NCBI RefSeq assembly: GCF_000472385.1 | Contig: NZ_AWZU01000001.1 | Location: forward strand, 184,501 to 248,500 | DNA length: 64,000 bases | DNA from: Bradyrhizobium sp. ARR65 | GTDB lineage: Bacteria > Pseudomonadota > Alphaproteobacteria > Rhizobiales > Xanthobacteraceae | Direction: 5' to 3' | Shown here: positions 26,074-34,926 of the stretch, piece by piece | Layout of the letters: every line of letters begins with the position of its first letter | Numbering within the stretch: the first letter of the stretch is position 1 | Translations under genes and position numbers: made by a program | Notes under the pieces: generated by a model | What the model saw: only the letters and a program-made list of their open reading frames with translations | The model's database searches: none | What the model was told of the DNA's origin: nothing

Positions 26074-27957
26074 ATGACCACGAGCGACACCGTTTCCGCG
26101 ACCCAGCCGTTCCAGGCCGAAGTCTCCGAGCTCCTCAATCTGATGGTGCATTCGGTCTATTCCGAGACCGATATTTTCCTGCGCGAATTGATTTCGAATG
26201 CCTCGGATGCCTGCGACAAGCTGCGCTACGAGGCGATCGCCAGACCTGAGCTGATCGGCGACGGCGAGCCGCCGAAAATCCGCATCCTGCCGAACAAGAA
26301 GGCCAATACGCTCACGGTCGCCGATACCGGCATCGGCATGGATCGGCAGGAACTGATCGACAATCTCGGCACCATCGCCCGGTCCGGCACCAGGGCCTTT
26401 GTCGCCAAGCTCACCGAGGCGAAGGACGGCGCCGGTCTGATCGGCCAATTCGGTGTCGGCTTCTATTCCGCGTTCATGGTGGCCGAGCGCATCGTCGTCA
26501 CCAGCCGTCGCGCCGGATCGAGCGAGGTGTGGACCTGGTCGTCTTCCGGCGGCGCCGGCTTCGAGGTCGCACCTGGATCCGAGGACGAAGCCAAGCGCGT
26601 CACCCGCGGCACCGAGATCGTGCTGCATCTGAAATCCGAGGCCGCGAAATATCTCGAGACTTACGAGATCGAGCGCATCGTCGGCGCCTACTCCGACAAC
26701 ATCCAGTTCCCGATCGAACTGGTGGCCGAAGAAGGCGAGCCGCGGCAGATCAATTCGGCAAGCGCGCTGTGGCAGCGGTCGAAATCCGAACTGACGCCGG
26801 AAGACTATAAGCAGGCCTATAAGTCAATTGCGAATGCCTTCGACGAGCCGGCGCTGACGTTGCATTACCGCGCCGAGGGCCGCTACTCCTACGCCGTCCT
26901 GCTGTTTGCGCCTTCCACAAAGCCGTTCGATCTGTTCGAGCCGGCGCGCAAGGGCAAGGTCAAATTGTATGTCCGGCGCGTTTTCATCACGGATGATGCC
27001 GATCTGTTGCCCGCTTACCTGCGCTTCATCCGGGGCGTGATCGACAGCGAGGATCTGCCGCTCAACATTTCGCGCGAGATGCTGCAGAATAATCCGCAGC
27101 TCGCGCAGATCCGCAAGGCCGTCACCGGTCGGGTCATCAGCGAACTCGAGCAACTCGCCGAGAAAGACCCGGAGAACTTCAACAAGATCTGGGATGCGTT
27201 CGGCGCCGTGATCAAGGAGGGCATCTACGAGGATTTCGAGCGGCGTGACAAATTGCTGGCGCTCTCACGCTTCACCACCACGAGCGGCGAGCGGCGCTCG
27301 CTCAAGCAATATGTCGCGGAGTTGAAGCCCAACCAGACCGAAATCTATTTCCTGGTCGGCGACAGCCTCGACCGGCTGAAATCGAATCCGCGCCTGGAGG
27401 CGGCGCACGCGCGAGGGCTTGAGGTGTTGCTCCTGACCGATCCGGTGGATGCCTTCTGGACTTCCATGCCGTTCGAGTATGAGGGCAAGCCGCTGAAATC
27501 GCTGAGCCAGGGCGACCTCAATTTCGATCTCATTCCGCTCTTGGACGAGCATGCCAAGGAGAACGAGAAAGCCGAGCCTGCGGCGGACGAGTCGGCCACG
27601 ATCGCCCTGATCAAGGCGAGCCTCGGCGATCGCGTCACCGACGTCAAAGCCTCGACGCGGCTGACCACCAGTGCGTCATGTCTCGTGGCCGGCAGTGGCG
27701 GGCCGGACCGCGCGCTGGAGCGCTTCCTGGCGCTGCAAAATCGCGGCACCAACGCCAAGCCGATCCTGGAGATCAATTTGCGGCATCCGCTGGTCACGGC
27801 GATCGCGAGGAACGCGGCCGGATCGAAGCTGGTCGACGATCTCTCGCTGCTCCTGCTGGAGCAGGCGCAAATCCTCGACGGCGAATTGCCCGAAGATCCG
27901 GCGGCATTCGCCGCGCGGCTGAACCGGCTGGTGCTGCAGGGCGTGGGAGCGGGGTAG
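26074..27957 (+). CDS. htpG: Hsp90-family chaperone HtpG
   Basis: The 627-residue protein carries the N-terminal GHKL ATPase motifs: '[14 protein letters not shown]' with the catalytic Glu-Leu-Ile-Ser-Asn-Ala, 'VADTGIGM', '[12 protein letters not shown]' and '[15 protein letters not shown]'. The middle domain ('[14 protein letters not shown]' with the catalytic-loop Arg) and the C-terminal dimer domain are complete. The ATG at 26074 has TAGGA 7 bases upstream; an in-frame ATG at 25984 would put the RpoH-type promoter inside the gene. Confidence 0.97.
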   Translation: MTTSDTVSATQPFQAEVSELLNLMVHSVYSETDIFLRELISNASDACDKLRYEAIARPELIGDGEPPKIRILPNKKANTLTVADTGIGMDRQELIDNLGTIARSGTRAFVAKLTEAKDGAGLIGQFGVGFYSAFMVAERIVVTSRRAGSSEVWTWSSSGGAGFEVAPGSEDEAKRVTRGTEIVLHLKSEAAKYLETYEIERIVGAYSDNIQFPIELVAEEGEPRQINSASALWQRSKSELTPEDYKQAYKSIANAFDEPALTLHYRAEGRYSYAVLLFAPSTKPFDLFEPARKGKVKLYVRRVFITDDADLLPAYLRFIRGVIDSEDLPLNISREMLQNNPQLAQIRKAVTGRVISELEQLAEKDPENFNKIWDAFGAVIKEGIYEDFERRDKLLALSRFTTTSGERRSLKQYVAELKPNQTEIYFLVGDSLDRLKSNPRLEAAHARGLEVLLLTDPVDAFWTSMPFEYEGKPLKSLSQGDLNFDLIPLLDEHAKENEKAEPAADESATIALIKASLGDRVTDVKASTRLTTSASCLVAGSGGPDRALERFLALQNRGTNAKPILEINLRHPLVTAIARNAAGSKLVDDLSLLLLEQAQILDGELPEDPAAFAARLNRLVLQGVGAG

Positions 27958-27977
27958 AGACGCAAATTACGAACTCC

Positions 27978-28058
27978 GTCATTCCGGGATGGTCCGAAGG
28001 ACCAGACCCGGAATCTCGAGATTCCGGGTTCGATGCTGGCGCATCGCCCCGGAATGAC
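27978..28058. repeat. Palindromic intergenic repeat, GTCATTCCGGG family, copy 1
   Basis: The 81-bp element has perfect 11-bp inverted ends, GTCATTCCGGG and CCCGGAATGAC. Inside are a GGTCC-GAA-GGACC hairpin, a perfect 24-bp palindrome from 28006 to 28029 centred on CTCGAG, and a GATGC-TGGC-GCATC hairpin, giving a cloverleaf. It lies between the convergent htpG and TctC-like genes. Related copies are at 44935, 49313 and 56049. Confidence 0.85.
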
Positions 28059-28067
28059 TGAGCCTTG

Positions 28068-29048
28068 TTACTCCTTTCTTACCCCCGACAGCTCCACCAC
28101 CTTGCGCCAGCGCTCGGTCTCCGTCGCAAGCATCGCGCCGAACTGCGAAGCATTGCCGGTGATCGGGATCGCGCCGAGTTCGGCGATGCGCTGCCTGATC
28201 GCCGGATCTACAAGCGCGGCATTGATCTCCTTGTTGAGGAGATCGACGATCTCGCGCGGGGTCTCGTGCGGCGCCCCGACGCCGTAGAAGGAGCTGGTCT
28301 CATAGCCCGCCAGGGTGTCGGCGATCGGCGGCACATCGGGCAGGATGTTCGAGCGCTCGCGCGTGGTAACGCCCAGCGCGCGGAGCTTGCCGGCCCGCAC
28401 CAGCTCGAACGACGAGGTGACGTTATCGAACATGCCCTGAATCTGTCCGGACATCACGTCGGTCAGCCCCGGCGCGGAGCCGCGATAGGGTACGTGCGTG
28501 AACTGCACGCCTGCCAGCGCCTTGAACAATTCGCCGGATAGATGCAGCGACGTACCGATACCGGAGGACGCGATCGAGAGCTTTCCGGGATTGGCCTTGG
28601 CATAAGCGATGAACTCGGCGACATTCTTGGCCGGCAGGTCGTTATTGACGACCAGCACCAGCGGAATGCGCGCGACGCCCGCGACCGGCGCAATGCCTTT
28701 GGCGAAATCGAACGGCAGCGACGGATCGAACGACGCGTTGATGGCGTTTGCCGTCGAGGTCAATAGCAGCGTGTAGCCGTCCGGTGGCGCGGCAATCACC
28801 GCCTGCGTGCCAATATTGCTTCCTGCACCCGGCTTGTTCTCGACCACGAAGCTCTCGCCGAGCCGGTCGGAGAGCCGCTGACAGATCAGCCGAGACAATA
28901 CGTCGGTCGCGCCGCCCGCGGTGTAAGGCACCACCCACCGCACCGGGTGCGACGGATAGGCCGCGCTGGCGAGAGCCGAAGCGGCCGGGCGAAAGACAGG
29001 CAGCGCTAGGCCGGCGACGGATTTAAGAAAACGTCGTTTGCTGATCAT
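28068..29048 (-). CDS. TctC/Bug-family binding protein with Tat-type signal
   Basis: The 326-residue periplasmic solute-binding protein belongs to the tripartite tricarboxylate type. The signal has a twin-arginine pattern, SKRRFLKSVAGLALP. The mature part shows Bug motifs: 'VRWVVPYTAGGATDVLSRL', 'VVENKPGAGSNIG' and 'PDGYTLL'. The ATG at 29048 starts the signal; a longer frame from 29189 would add an unrelated extension. No membrane genes (tctA, tctB) adjoin it, so it is an orphan, as is common for this family. The ligand is probably a carboxylate. Confidence 0.9.
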   Translation of the reverse strand: MISKRRFLKSVAGLALPVFRPAASALASAAYPSHPVRWVVPYTAGGATDVLSRLICQRLSDRLGESFVVENKPGAGSNIGTQAVIAAPPDGYTLLLTSTANAINASFDPSLPFDFAKGIAPVAGVARIPLVLVVNNDLPAKNVAEFIAYAKANPGKLSIASSGIGTSLHLSGELFKALAGVQFTHVPYRGSAPGLTDVMSGQIQGMFDNVTSSFELVRAGKLRALGVTTRERSNILPDVPPIADTLAGYETSSFYGVGAPHETPREIVDLLNKEINAALVDPAIRQRIAELGAIPITGNASQFGAMLATETERWRKVVELSGVRKE

Positions 29049-29240
29049 GATTACCAAATTCTGTTTTGACGCATCTTCGTGCAGGTCAGTGGTGAGCGCG
29101 TCACCCGTAACCAGGATCGCCGAATGCTTCTGATCTTGCAGGAATTGGGCCAGTGCGCACCAGCCTCCCGGAATCGTGGTAAAATTCACATTGCAGGGGA
29201 AAAGAGCGCTTGGGAGCAGCGTGCTGGGCGTTGTTCGCCG

Positions 29241-32200
29241 TTACTCGGCGGCGTCCTTCAGCTTTTGGCTGTGATCGTTCGGCTGCGCATGCGCGGCCTT
29301 GCGCGGCGTGGTCCAGCGCGTCAGCGCGTTGGAGAGAGTGTCGAGGTAAAGGTAAATCACGGGCGTCGTGAACAGCGTCAGCGCCTGGCTGACCACGAGT
29401 CCGCCGACCATGGCATAGCCCAGCGGCTGACGAATCTCCGACCCTGTGCCCGTGCCCAGCATCAAGGGTACGCCGCCGAGCAGCGCCGCCATCGTCGTCA
29501 TCATGATCGGGCGAAAGCGCAGCAGCGCTGCTTTCCGGATCGCCTCGCGCGTGGACAGGTGCTCCTCGCGTTCCGCGGCGATCGCGAAGTCGACCATCAT
29601 GATCCCGTTCTTCTTGACGATGCCGATCAGCAGGATGATGCCGATCAGCGCGATCAGGCTGAAGTCGAAGCCGAACCCCATCAGGATGGCGAGCGCGCCG
29701 ACGCCGGCCGACGGCAAGGTCGAGAGGATGGTGAGCGGGTGAATATAGCTTTCGTAGAGGATGCCGAGGATCAGATAGACCACGACCAGGGCCGCCAGGA
29801 TGAGTAGCGGCACGGTGCTCAGCGATTGCTGGAACGCCTGCGCGGTGCCCTGGAAGCTGGAATTGAGCGTCGGCGGCGCGCCCATGCTGGCCATGGCCGT
29901 CTGGACCGCATTGGTGGCTTGTCCCAGCGCCACCCCGTCGGCGAGGTTGAAGCTAATGGTAACAGCAGGAAACTGGCCCTGATGCGCGATCGCCAGCGGG
30001 CGCACCGGCACGGTGGTCCATTTGCAGAACACCGAAAGCGGAACCTCCTCGCCCGTGGCCGGCGATTTCAGGTAGATCCTGTCGAGCGTTTCGACCTTGC
30101 CCTGCAGCTCGGGCAGGATCTCCAGGACCACGTGGTAACTGTTGAGCTGGGTGAAATATTGCGCGACCTGACGCTGCCCGAATGCGTCGTAAAGCGTGTC
30201 GTCGATGAGCTGCGGCTGGATGCCGTAGCGTGATGCGGTGTCGCGGTCGATCCGGAGCTGCAGCGTCGTGCCCTCGGTCTGCTGGTCGGTGGCGACATCG
30301 CGCAGCTCCGGCAATTGCTGCATGCGCTCCAGGATTTTCGGAGCCCACTCGTTCAGCTCCTCCAGATTGGCGTCCTGCAGCGTGAATTCGAATTGCGTGC
30401 GCGTGGCGCGGCCCCCGAGCCGCACGTCCTGCGACGCCTGCATGTAGAGCCTTGCGCCTTCGACCTTCTCCAGCTTTGGCCGCAGCCGCGAGATGATCTG
30501 CTGCGCATCGACATTGCGTTCCTCGCGCGGCTTCAGCGAGATGTACATGCGCCCCGAATTCAGTGCAGTGCCGCCGCCGCCGATGAACATGGCGATACTA
30601 TCGACGGCGGGATCGGCCTGCACGATCGCGTTGAGCTCCTCCTGACGCCGCTTCATTTCGGCAAAGGAGATGTCCTGCGGCATCTCCGAAACCGCGGTCA
30701 GCAGGCCGTTGTCCTGCTGCGGGAAGAATCCCTTGGGGATGATCAGGAAGAGATAGACCGACAAGGCCAAGGTCGCAAAGAAGATGCAGAGCGTGACAAA
30801 ATTCCATCTCAGCGCGAGATCGAGGCCGCGCTCATAGGCGTGCAGCAAGCGCTCGAACGCGCGTTCGCTCCATTTGTAGAACCGCCCATGCCGCGCCTCG
30901 CTCTCCGCGCGCAGAAAGCGCGAGGCCATCATCGGGGTCAGGCTCAGCGACACCGCCATCGACACCAAGATCGCCATCGCCAGGGCCACCGCGAATTCCC
31001 GGAACAGGCGGCCGATTACCCCGCCCATCAGCAAGAGCGGGATCAGCACCGCGACCAGTGAAATGCTGATGGATACGATGGTGAAGCCGATCTCGCTCGC
31101 GCCCTTGAATGCCGCGGCGAGCGGCCGTTCGCCGTGCTCGATATAGCGGCTGATGTTTTCCAGCATCACGATGGCGTCGTCGACAACGAAGCCCACCGCG
31201 ATTGTCAGCGCCATCAGCGATAGATTGTCGAGCGTATAGCCGAACGCCCACAGCAGCGCGCAGGCACCTAAAAGCGCCAGCGGCACGGTGACCGCGGGAA
31301 TGAAAGTGGCCCAGAAGCTGCGCAGAAAGACGAAGATCACCATGATCACGAGGCCAATAGTGATCAACAGCGTGATCTGCACCTCCTGGACGGCGGCGCG
31401 GATGGTGACAGTGCGGTCGCTCATGATCCTGATCTTGATCGCCGCCGGGATCGCCGCGATCAGGCGCGGCAGCTCCGCCTTGATGCGGTCGACGGTGGCG
31501 ATGACGTTCGCGCCGGGCTGCTTGAAAATGACCAGGAACACGCCGCGCTGCCCGTCGGCCCAGGCGGCCGTCTTCATGTCCTCGGACCCCGCAATGGCCT
31601 GCCCGACGTCGCGGATGCGCAAGGGCGCGCCGTTGCGGTAGGCGATGATGACGTCGTTCCAGTCCTTGGCGTCGAGCAGTTGGTCGTTGGCGTAGATCGT
31701 GAAGGCTCGCCTGGTCCCATCGATATTGCCCTTCGGGCTGTCCACGGTGGTGAGGGCGATCTGGCTGCGGACATCCTCAAGCGACAGGCCCTTGACGACC
31801 AGCTTGGCCGGATCGACCTGGACCCGGATCGCCGGCTTCTGCTGTCCGCCGATGAAGACCTGCGCCACCCCCGAAATCTGGCTGATCTGCTGGCCGAGCT
31901 GAGCATCGACGGCGTCGCTTACCTTGATCAGCGGCAGCGTGTTCGAGGTCGCCGACAGGATCATGATCGGCGAGTCCGCCGGATTGACCTTGCGATAGGT
32001 CGGCGGGGAGGGAAGGTTTTTCGGCAATTGCCCGCTCGCCGCGTTGATCGCTCCCTGCACATCATTGGCGGCGCCATCGATATTGCGGTTGAGCTCGAAC
32101 TGGATGGTGACCGCGGTCGAGCCCAGCGAACTGGTCGAGGTCATCTGCGCAATGCCGGGAATCTGCGCAAGCTGCCGCTCTAGCGGCTGGGCCACGGAAG

Positions 32201-32399
32201 AAGCCATGGTTTCGGGGCTGCCGCCCGGCAGGCTGGCCGAGACCTGGATGGTCGGGAAATCGACCTGCGGCAGCGGCGCGACCGGCAGCAGGGGATAGGC
32301 GACAAGGCCGATGAACAGGATGCCGGCCATCAACAGCGATGTGCCGATCGGGTAGCGGATAAACGGCGCTGAGATGCTTTCGTTCATGCGCAAGGTCAA
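29241..32399 (-). CDS. RND-family efflux pump inner-membrane protein
   Basis: The 1052-residue protein belongs to the AcrB/MdtB/MuxB-type HAE1 family. It has 12 transmembrane segments and two large periplasmic loops. Motifs include 'VDFPTIQVSASLPGGSPETMASSVAQPLE' at the start of loop 1 and the helix-4 proton relay 'VGFVVDDAIVMLENI' with its two Asp. Such pumps need an adaptor and an outer-membrane channel, but neither is encoded next to it. A nested hairpin lies about 80 bp upstream. The substrate is unknown; the MdtBC-like look suggests drugs or hydrophobic metabolites. Confidence 0.92.
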   Translation of the reverse strand: MTLRMNESISAPFIRYPIGTSLLMAGILFIGLVAYPLLPVAPLPQVDFPTIQVSASLPGGSPETMASSVAQPLERQLAQIPGIAQMTSTSSLGSTAVTIQFELNRNIDGAANDVQGAINAASGQLPKNLPSPPTYRKVNPADSPIMILSATSNTLPLIKVSDAVDAQLGQQISQISGVAQVFIGGQQKPAIRVQVDPAKLVVKGLSLEDVRSQIALTTVDSPKGNIDGTRRAFTIYANDQLLDAKDWNDVIIAYRNGAPLRIRDVGQAIAGSEDMKTAAWADGQRGVFLVIFKQPGANVIATVDRIKAELPRLIAAIPAAIKIRIMSDRTVTIRAAVQEVQITLLITIGLVIMVIFVFLRSFWATFIPAVTVPLALLGACALLWAFGYTLDNLSLMALTIAVGFVVDDAIVMLENISRYIEHGERPLAAAFKGASEIGFTIVSISISLVAVLIPLLLMGGVIGRLFREFAVALAMAILVSMAVSLSLTPMMASRFLRAESEARHGRFYKWSERAFERLLHAYERGLDLALRWNFVTLCIFFATLALSVYLFLIIPKGFFPQQDNGLLTAVSEMPQDISFAEMKRRQEELNAIVQADPAVDSIAMFIGGGGTALNSGRMYISLKPREERNVDAQQIISRLRPKLEKVEGARLYMQASQDVRLGGRATRTQFEFTLQDANLEELNEWAPKILERMQQLPELRDVATDQQTEGTTLQLRIDRDTASRYGIQPQLIDDTLYDAFGQRQVAQYFTQLNSYHVVLEILPELQGKVETLDRIYLKSPATGEEVPLSVFCKWTTVPVRPLAIAHQGQFPAVTISFNLADGVALGQATNAVQTAMASMGAPPTLNSSFQGTAQAFQQSLSTVPLLILAALVVVYLILGILYESYIHPLTILSTLPSAGVGALAILMGFGFDFSLIALIGIILLIGIVKKNGIMMVDFAIAAEREEHLSTREAIRKAALLRFRPIMMTTMAALLGGVPLMLGTGTGSEIRQPLGYAMVGGLVVSQALTLFTTPVIYLYLDTLSNALTRWTTPRKAAHAQPNDHSQKLKDAAE

Positions 32400-32718
32400 T
32401 TGGCTGGCGCATCTTTTCCCGAAAGCCGGGAGCCGCGCCCGAAAGCCGCGGGCGCAGACGTGCGTTTCCTCTCCAAAAGTCGGGCGGGTTCAAAGAATCC
32501 GCGATTCCTGACCCGCCCGTTGGGGCCAGCTAACCACTCCTCAGGCGCTTGCGCGAACGGAAAGGCAGGCCGGATGCATTCGACCTTCGTCCTATCGTCG
32601 GCTGCCTGCGAGAGCGCCCTCCATGGGGCGCGCGCCAAGCGGCCCTTTAACTGTCCCAGTTAACACCTCCTGAAGCCCCGCCGTCTATAGCTTGGCCGAG
32701 GCAAGCAGAACTTTGGCC
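32400..32718. other. 319-bp divergent region with nested hairpin
   Basis: This lies between the RND gene (leftward) and the acyl-CoA ligase gene (rightward). It contains the nested inverted repeat at 32481-32519. I see no further gene; minus-strand ORFs here lack any recognisable motif. Confidence 0.5.
32481..32519. repeat. Nested inverted repeat (strong hairpin)
   Basis: Perfect 9-bp arms CGGGCGGGT and ACCCGCCCG (32481-32489 and 32511-32519) enclose a second stem GAATC-CGC-GATTC. It lies 82 bp before the RND start. There is no T-run on either side, so an intrinsic terminator is unlikely. Confidence 0.7.
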
Positions 32719-34533
32719 ATGAACGCAGGCGTGATCGATCGATCGACCGAAGACAGGAACTCGCGAAAGTCCTCAGCCGCGAAGGCCTGGCTCAAGGCGA
32801 TCGAGCTGACCTCGCGGATCGAAACTGAACCGCACCGCCTGTTCGCGGATGTGGTGGAGGACTGGGCCAAGCGGCAGCCACAGCGCCCCGCGCTGATCTC
32901 GCCGCGCGAAAGCTTCACCTACGAGCGGCTCGCCGGCCGGATCAGCCAATATGCCCGCTGGGCACGCGGTCAGGGAATTGCGCACCGCAACACGGTCTGC
33001 CTGATCATGCCGACCACGCCCGACTATGTCGCCTGCTGGCTCGGCATCAGCAAGATCGGCGCCGCGGTGGCGCTGATCAACACCAGGCTGGTCGGCCAGT
33101 CGCTCGCCCATTGCATCAACGTCGCCGGCGCTGATCACGTCATTCTCGCCGCCGATTATCTCGACATGTTCGAGACGGCGCGTCCGCATCTGGCGCGCGC
33201 GCCCAAAGTCTGGACGCTGGGCGCTGGCACCGACGGCGCAGCTCTGGACGCCGCGCTGGATGCGATGCCGGCGGACCCGTTGTCATCTGCCGAGCGCGAC
33301 GAGGTTAGGATCGATAATCGCGCGCTGCTGATCTACACCTCCGGAACCACCGGCCTGCCGAAAGCGGCCAATATCAGCCATCGCCGTATCCTGAATTGGG
33401 GCGGCTGGTTCGCCGGCCTGACGGACGTTTCGGTTGATGATCGGCTCTACAATTGCCTGCCGGTCTATCATTCCGTCGGCGGCATCGTTGCGCCCTGCAG
33501 CATGCTGAGCGCCGGCGGCTCGGTCGTGCTGGCGGAGAAGTTCTCGGCAACGAGCTTCTGGACCGACATACTGCGTTTTGATTGCACGCTGTTCCAATAT
33601 ATCGGCGAGCTCTGCCGCTATCTTCTGAAGGCGCCGATCTGCGAAGCCGAAACAAGGCACCGGCTGCGCCTCGCCATCGGCAATGGCTTGCGCGGCGATA
33701 TCTGGGAGGCCTTCGCCACGCGCTTTGCGATCCCGCAGATCCTCGAATTCTACGCCGCGACTGAGGGCAATTTCTCGCTCTTCAACGTGGAGGGCAAAGT
33801 CGGCGCCATCGGGCGGATTCCGCCGCTGCTGGCGCATCGCTTTCCCGCCGCGATTGTGAAGATCGATGCCGAAAGCGGTGATCCCGTTCGTGGCCAGGAT
33901 GGACTCTGCATTGCGTGTCCCCGCGGCGAAGCAGGCGAGGCGATCGGGCGGATCGGCACCGCCGATCAGGGCGGCGGTCGCTTCGAGGGCTACACCGATG
34001 CCGCCGCTTCCGAGAAGAAGATCTTGCGTGACGTCTTCACGATCGGCGACGCCTGGTTTCGCACCGGCGATCTGATGCTGCTGGACGAGCAGGGCTACTT
34101 CCATTTCGTCGACCGGGTCGGCGATACCTTCCGCTGGAAAGGCGAGAATGTCGCGACCAGCGAGGTCAACGATGCGATCAGGGACTGTCCGGGTGTTCTC
34201 GACGCATCGACCTATGGCGTCAGCGTCCCCGGAGCCGATGGCCGCGCAGGCATGGCCGCGATCGCGCCGGGCGACGGTTTTGATTTGAGAACCTTCAGCG
34301 ACCATTTGGCGCGCCGGCTGCCGCTTTACGCGCTGCCTGTTTTCGTGAGGTTCTGCCGCGCGCTCGATGCGACCGAAACCTTCAAGCAGAAGAAGCAGCA
34401 ATTGATCCGCGAGGGATTCGATCCCGCCATCGTGCGTGATCCGTTGTTCGTGAAGGATCCGGCAAGTGGCGACTACCGGGCGATCGACAGCGCGATTTAC
34501 GCGTGCATCGTGGAAGGTGCGATCAGGCTTTAG
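32719..34533 (+). CDS. Long/very-long-chain acyl-CoA synthetase, FATP-like
   Basis: The 604-residue adenylate-forming enzyme shows the phosphate loop 'IYTSGTTGLPKAANISH' (about residues 204-220), 'FYAATEGNFSL' (motif A5 region) and 'FRTGDLMLLDEQGYFHFVDRVGDTFRWKGENVATSEV', a pattern typical of FATP/very-long-chain ligases. It would activate a fatty acid to acyl-AMP and then acyl-CoA. The ATG at 32719 is chosen; neither it nor a TTG at 32692 has a clear ribosome site. It is 147 bp upstream of an ACP gene and same-strand with an ANL enzyme and a reductase, suggesting that it feeds this small pathway. Confidence 0.85.
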   Translation: MNAGVIDRSTEDRNSRKSSAAKAWLKAIELTSRIETEPHRLFADVVEDWAKRQPQRPALISPRESFTYERLAGRISQYARWARGQGIAHRNTVCLIMPTTPDYVACWLGISKIGAAVALINTRLVGQSLAHCINVAGADHVILAADYLDMFETARPHLARAPKVWTLGAGTDGAALDAALDAMPADPLSSAERDEVRIDNRALLIYTSGTTGLPKAANISHRRILNWGGWFAGLTDVSVDDRLYNCLPVYHSVGGIVAPCSMLSAGGSVVLAEKFSATSFWTDILRFDCTLFQYIGELCRYLLKAPICEAETRHRLRLAIGNGLRGDIWEAFATRFAIPQILEFYAATEGNFSLFNVEGKVGAIGRIPPLLAHRFPAAIVKIDAESGDPVRGQDGLCIACPRGEAGEAIGRIGTADQGGGRFEGYTDAAASEKKILRDVFTIGDAWFRTGDLMLLDEQGYFHFVDRVGDTFRWKGENVATSEVNDAIRDCPGVLDASTYGVSVPGADGRAGMAAIAPGDGFDLRTFSDHLARRLPLYALPVFVRFCRALDATETFKQKKQQLIREGFDPAIVRDPLFVKDPASGDYRAIDSAIYACIVEGAIRL

Positions 34534-34680
34534 GCCGGTTTGGCAATGCACGGCATTTTATGCAATGCGGCAAGCAAGACGTTTACCACGCAATGCGAAA
34601 GGCGGCGGAAGAGCGGAGTTGGTTCAGATTTTCGCCCTATGATGGACGACAGCAAATTTAATAAAAAGACGAGGCAATCG

Positions 34681-34926
34681 ATGTCGGTACGGTTAAAGAT
34701 CTTCTCGGCGATGCAGCAGATTGCCGAAGAGCAAAAGGTCACGCTCCCGCAGCTCCAAGACGATCTGTCGCTGCACGAGACGGGCTTCGATTCGCTGGCG
34801 TTTGCGATCCTGGTGGCGAGGCTCGAGGACGAGCTCGGTGTCGATCCGTTTACCCTGGCCGAGGATGCGGCCTTCCCGCTGACGATCGGCGATTTCGTCC
34901 GGGCCTACGAAAATGTCCCCGCGTGA
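34681..34926 (+). CDS. Stand-alone acyl carrier protein
   Basis: The 81-residue acidic helical protein has the 4'-phosphopantetheine attachment motif in 'HETGFDSLAFAILVARLEDELG', with Ser near residue 39. The ATG at 34681 has GAGG about 9 bases upstream; longer in-frame starts add an unlike extension. It overlaps the next gene (an adenylate-forming enzyme) by 14 bp, so the two are almost certainly partners: the enzyme would load an acyl or aryl group onto this carrier. It is distinct from housekeeping AcpP, which sits with fab genes. Confidence 0.88.
   Translation: MSVRLKIFSAMQQIAEEQKVTLPQLQDDLSLHETGFDSLAFAILVARLEDELGVDPFTLAEDAAFPLTIGDFVRAYENVPA

Noticed and set aside
33283..34551. 422-residue open frame opposite the FATP-like ligase gene
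   Set aside because: It is a shadow of the ligase gene with no recognisable motifs.
34619..34643. Separate promoter before the ACP gene
   Set aside because: TTGGTT and TATGAT are only 13 bp apart, too close for a normal sigma-70 promoter.
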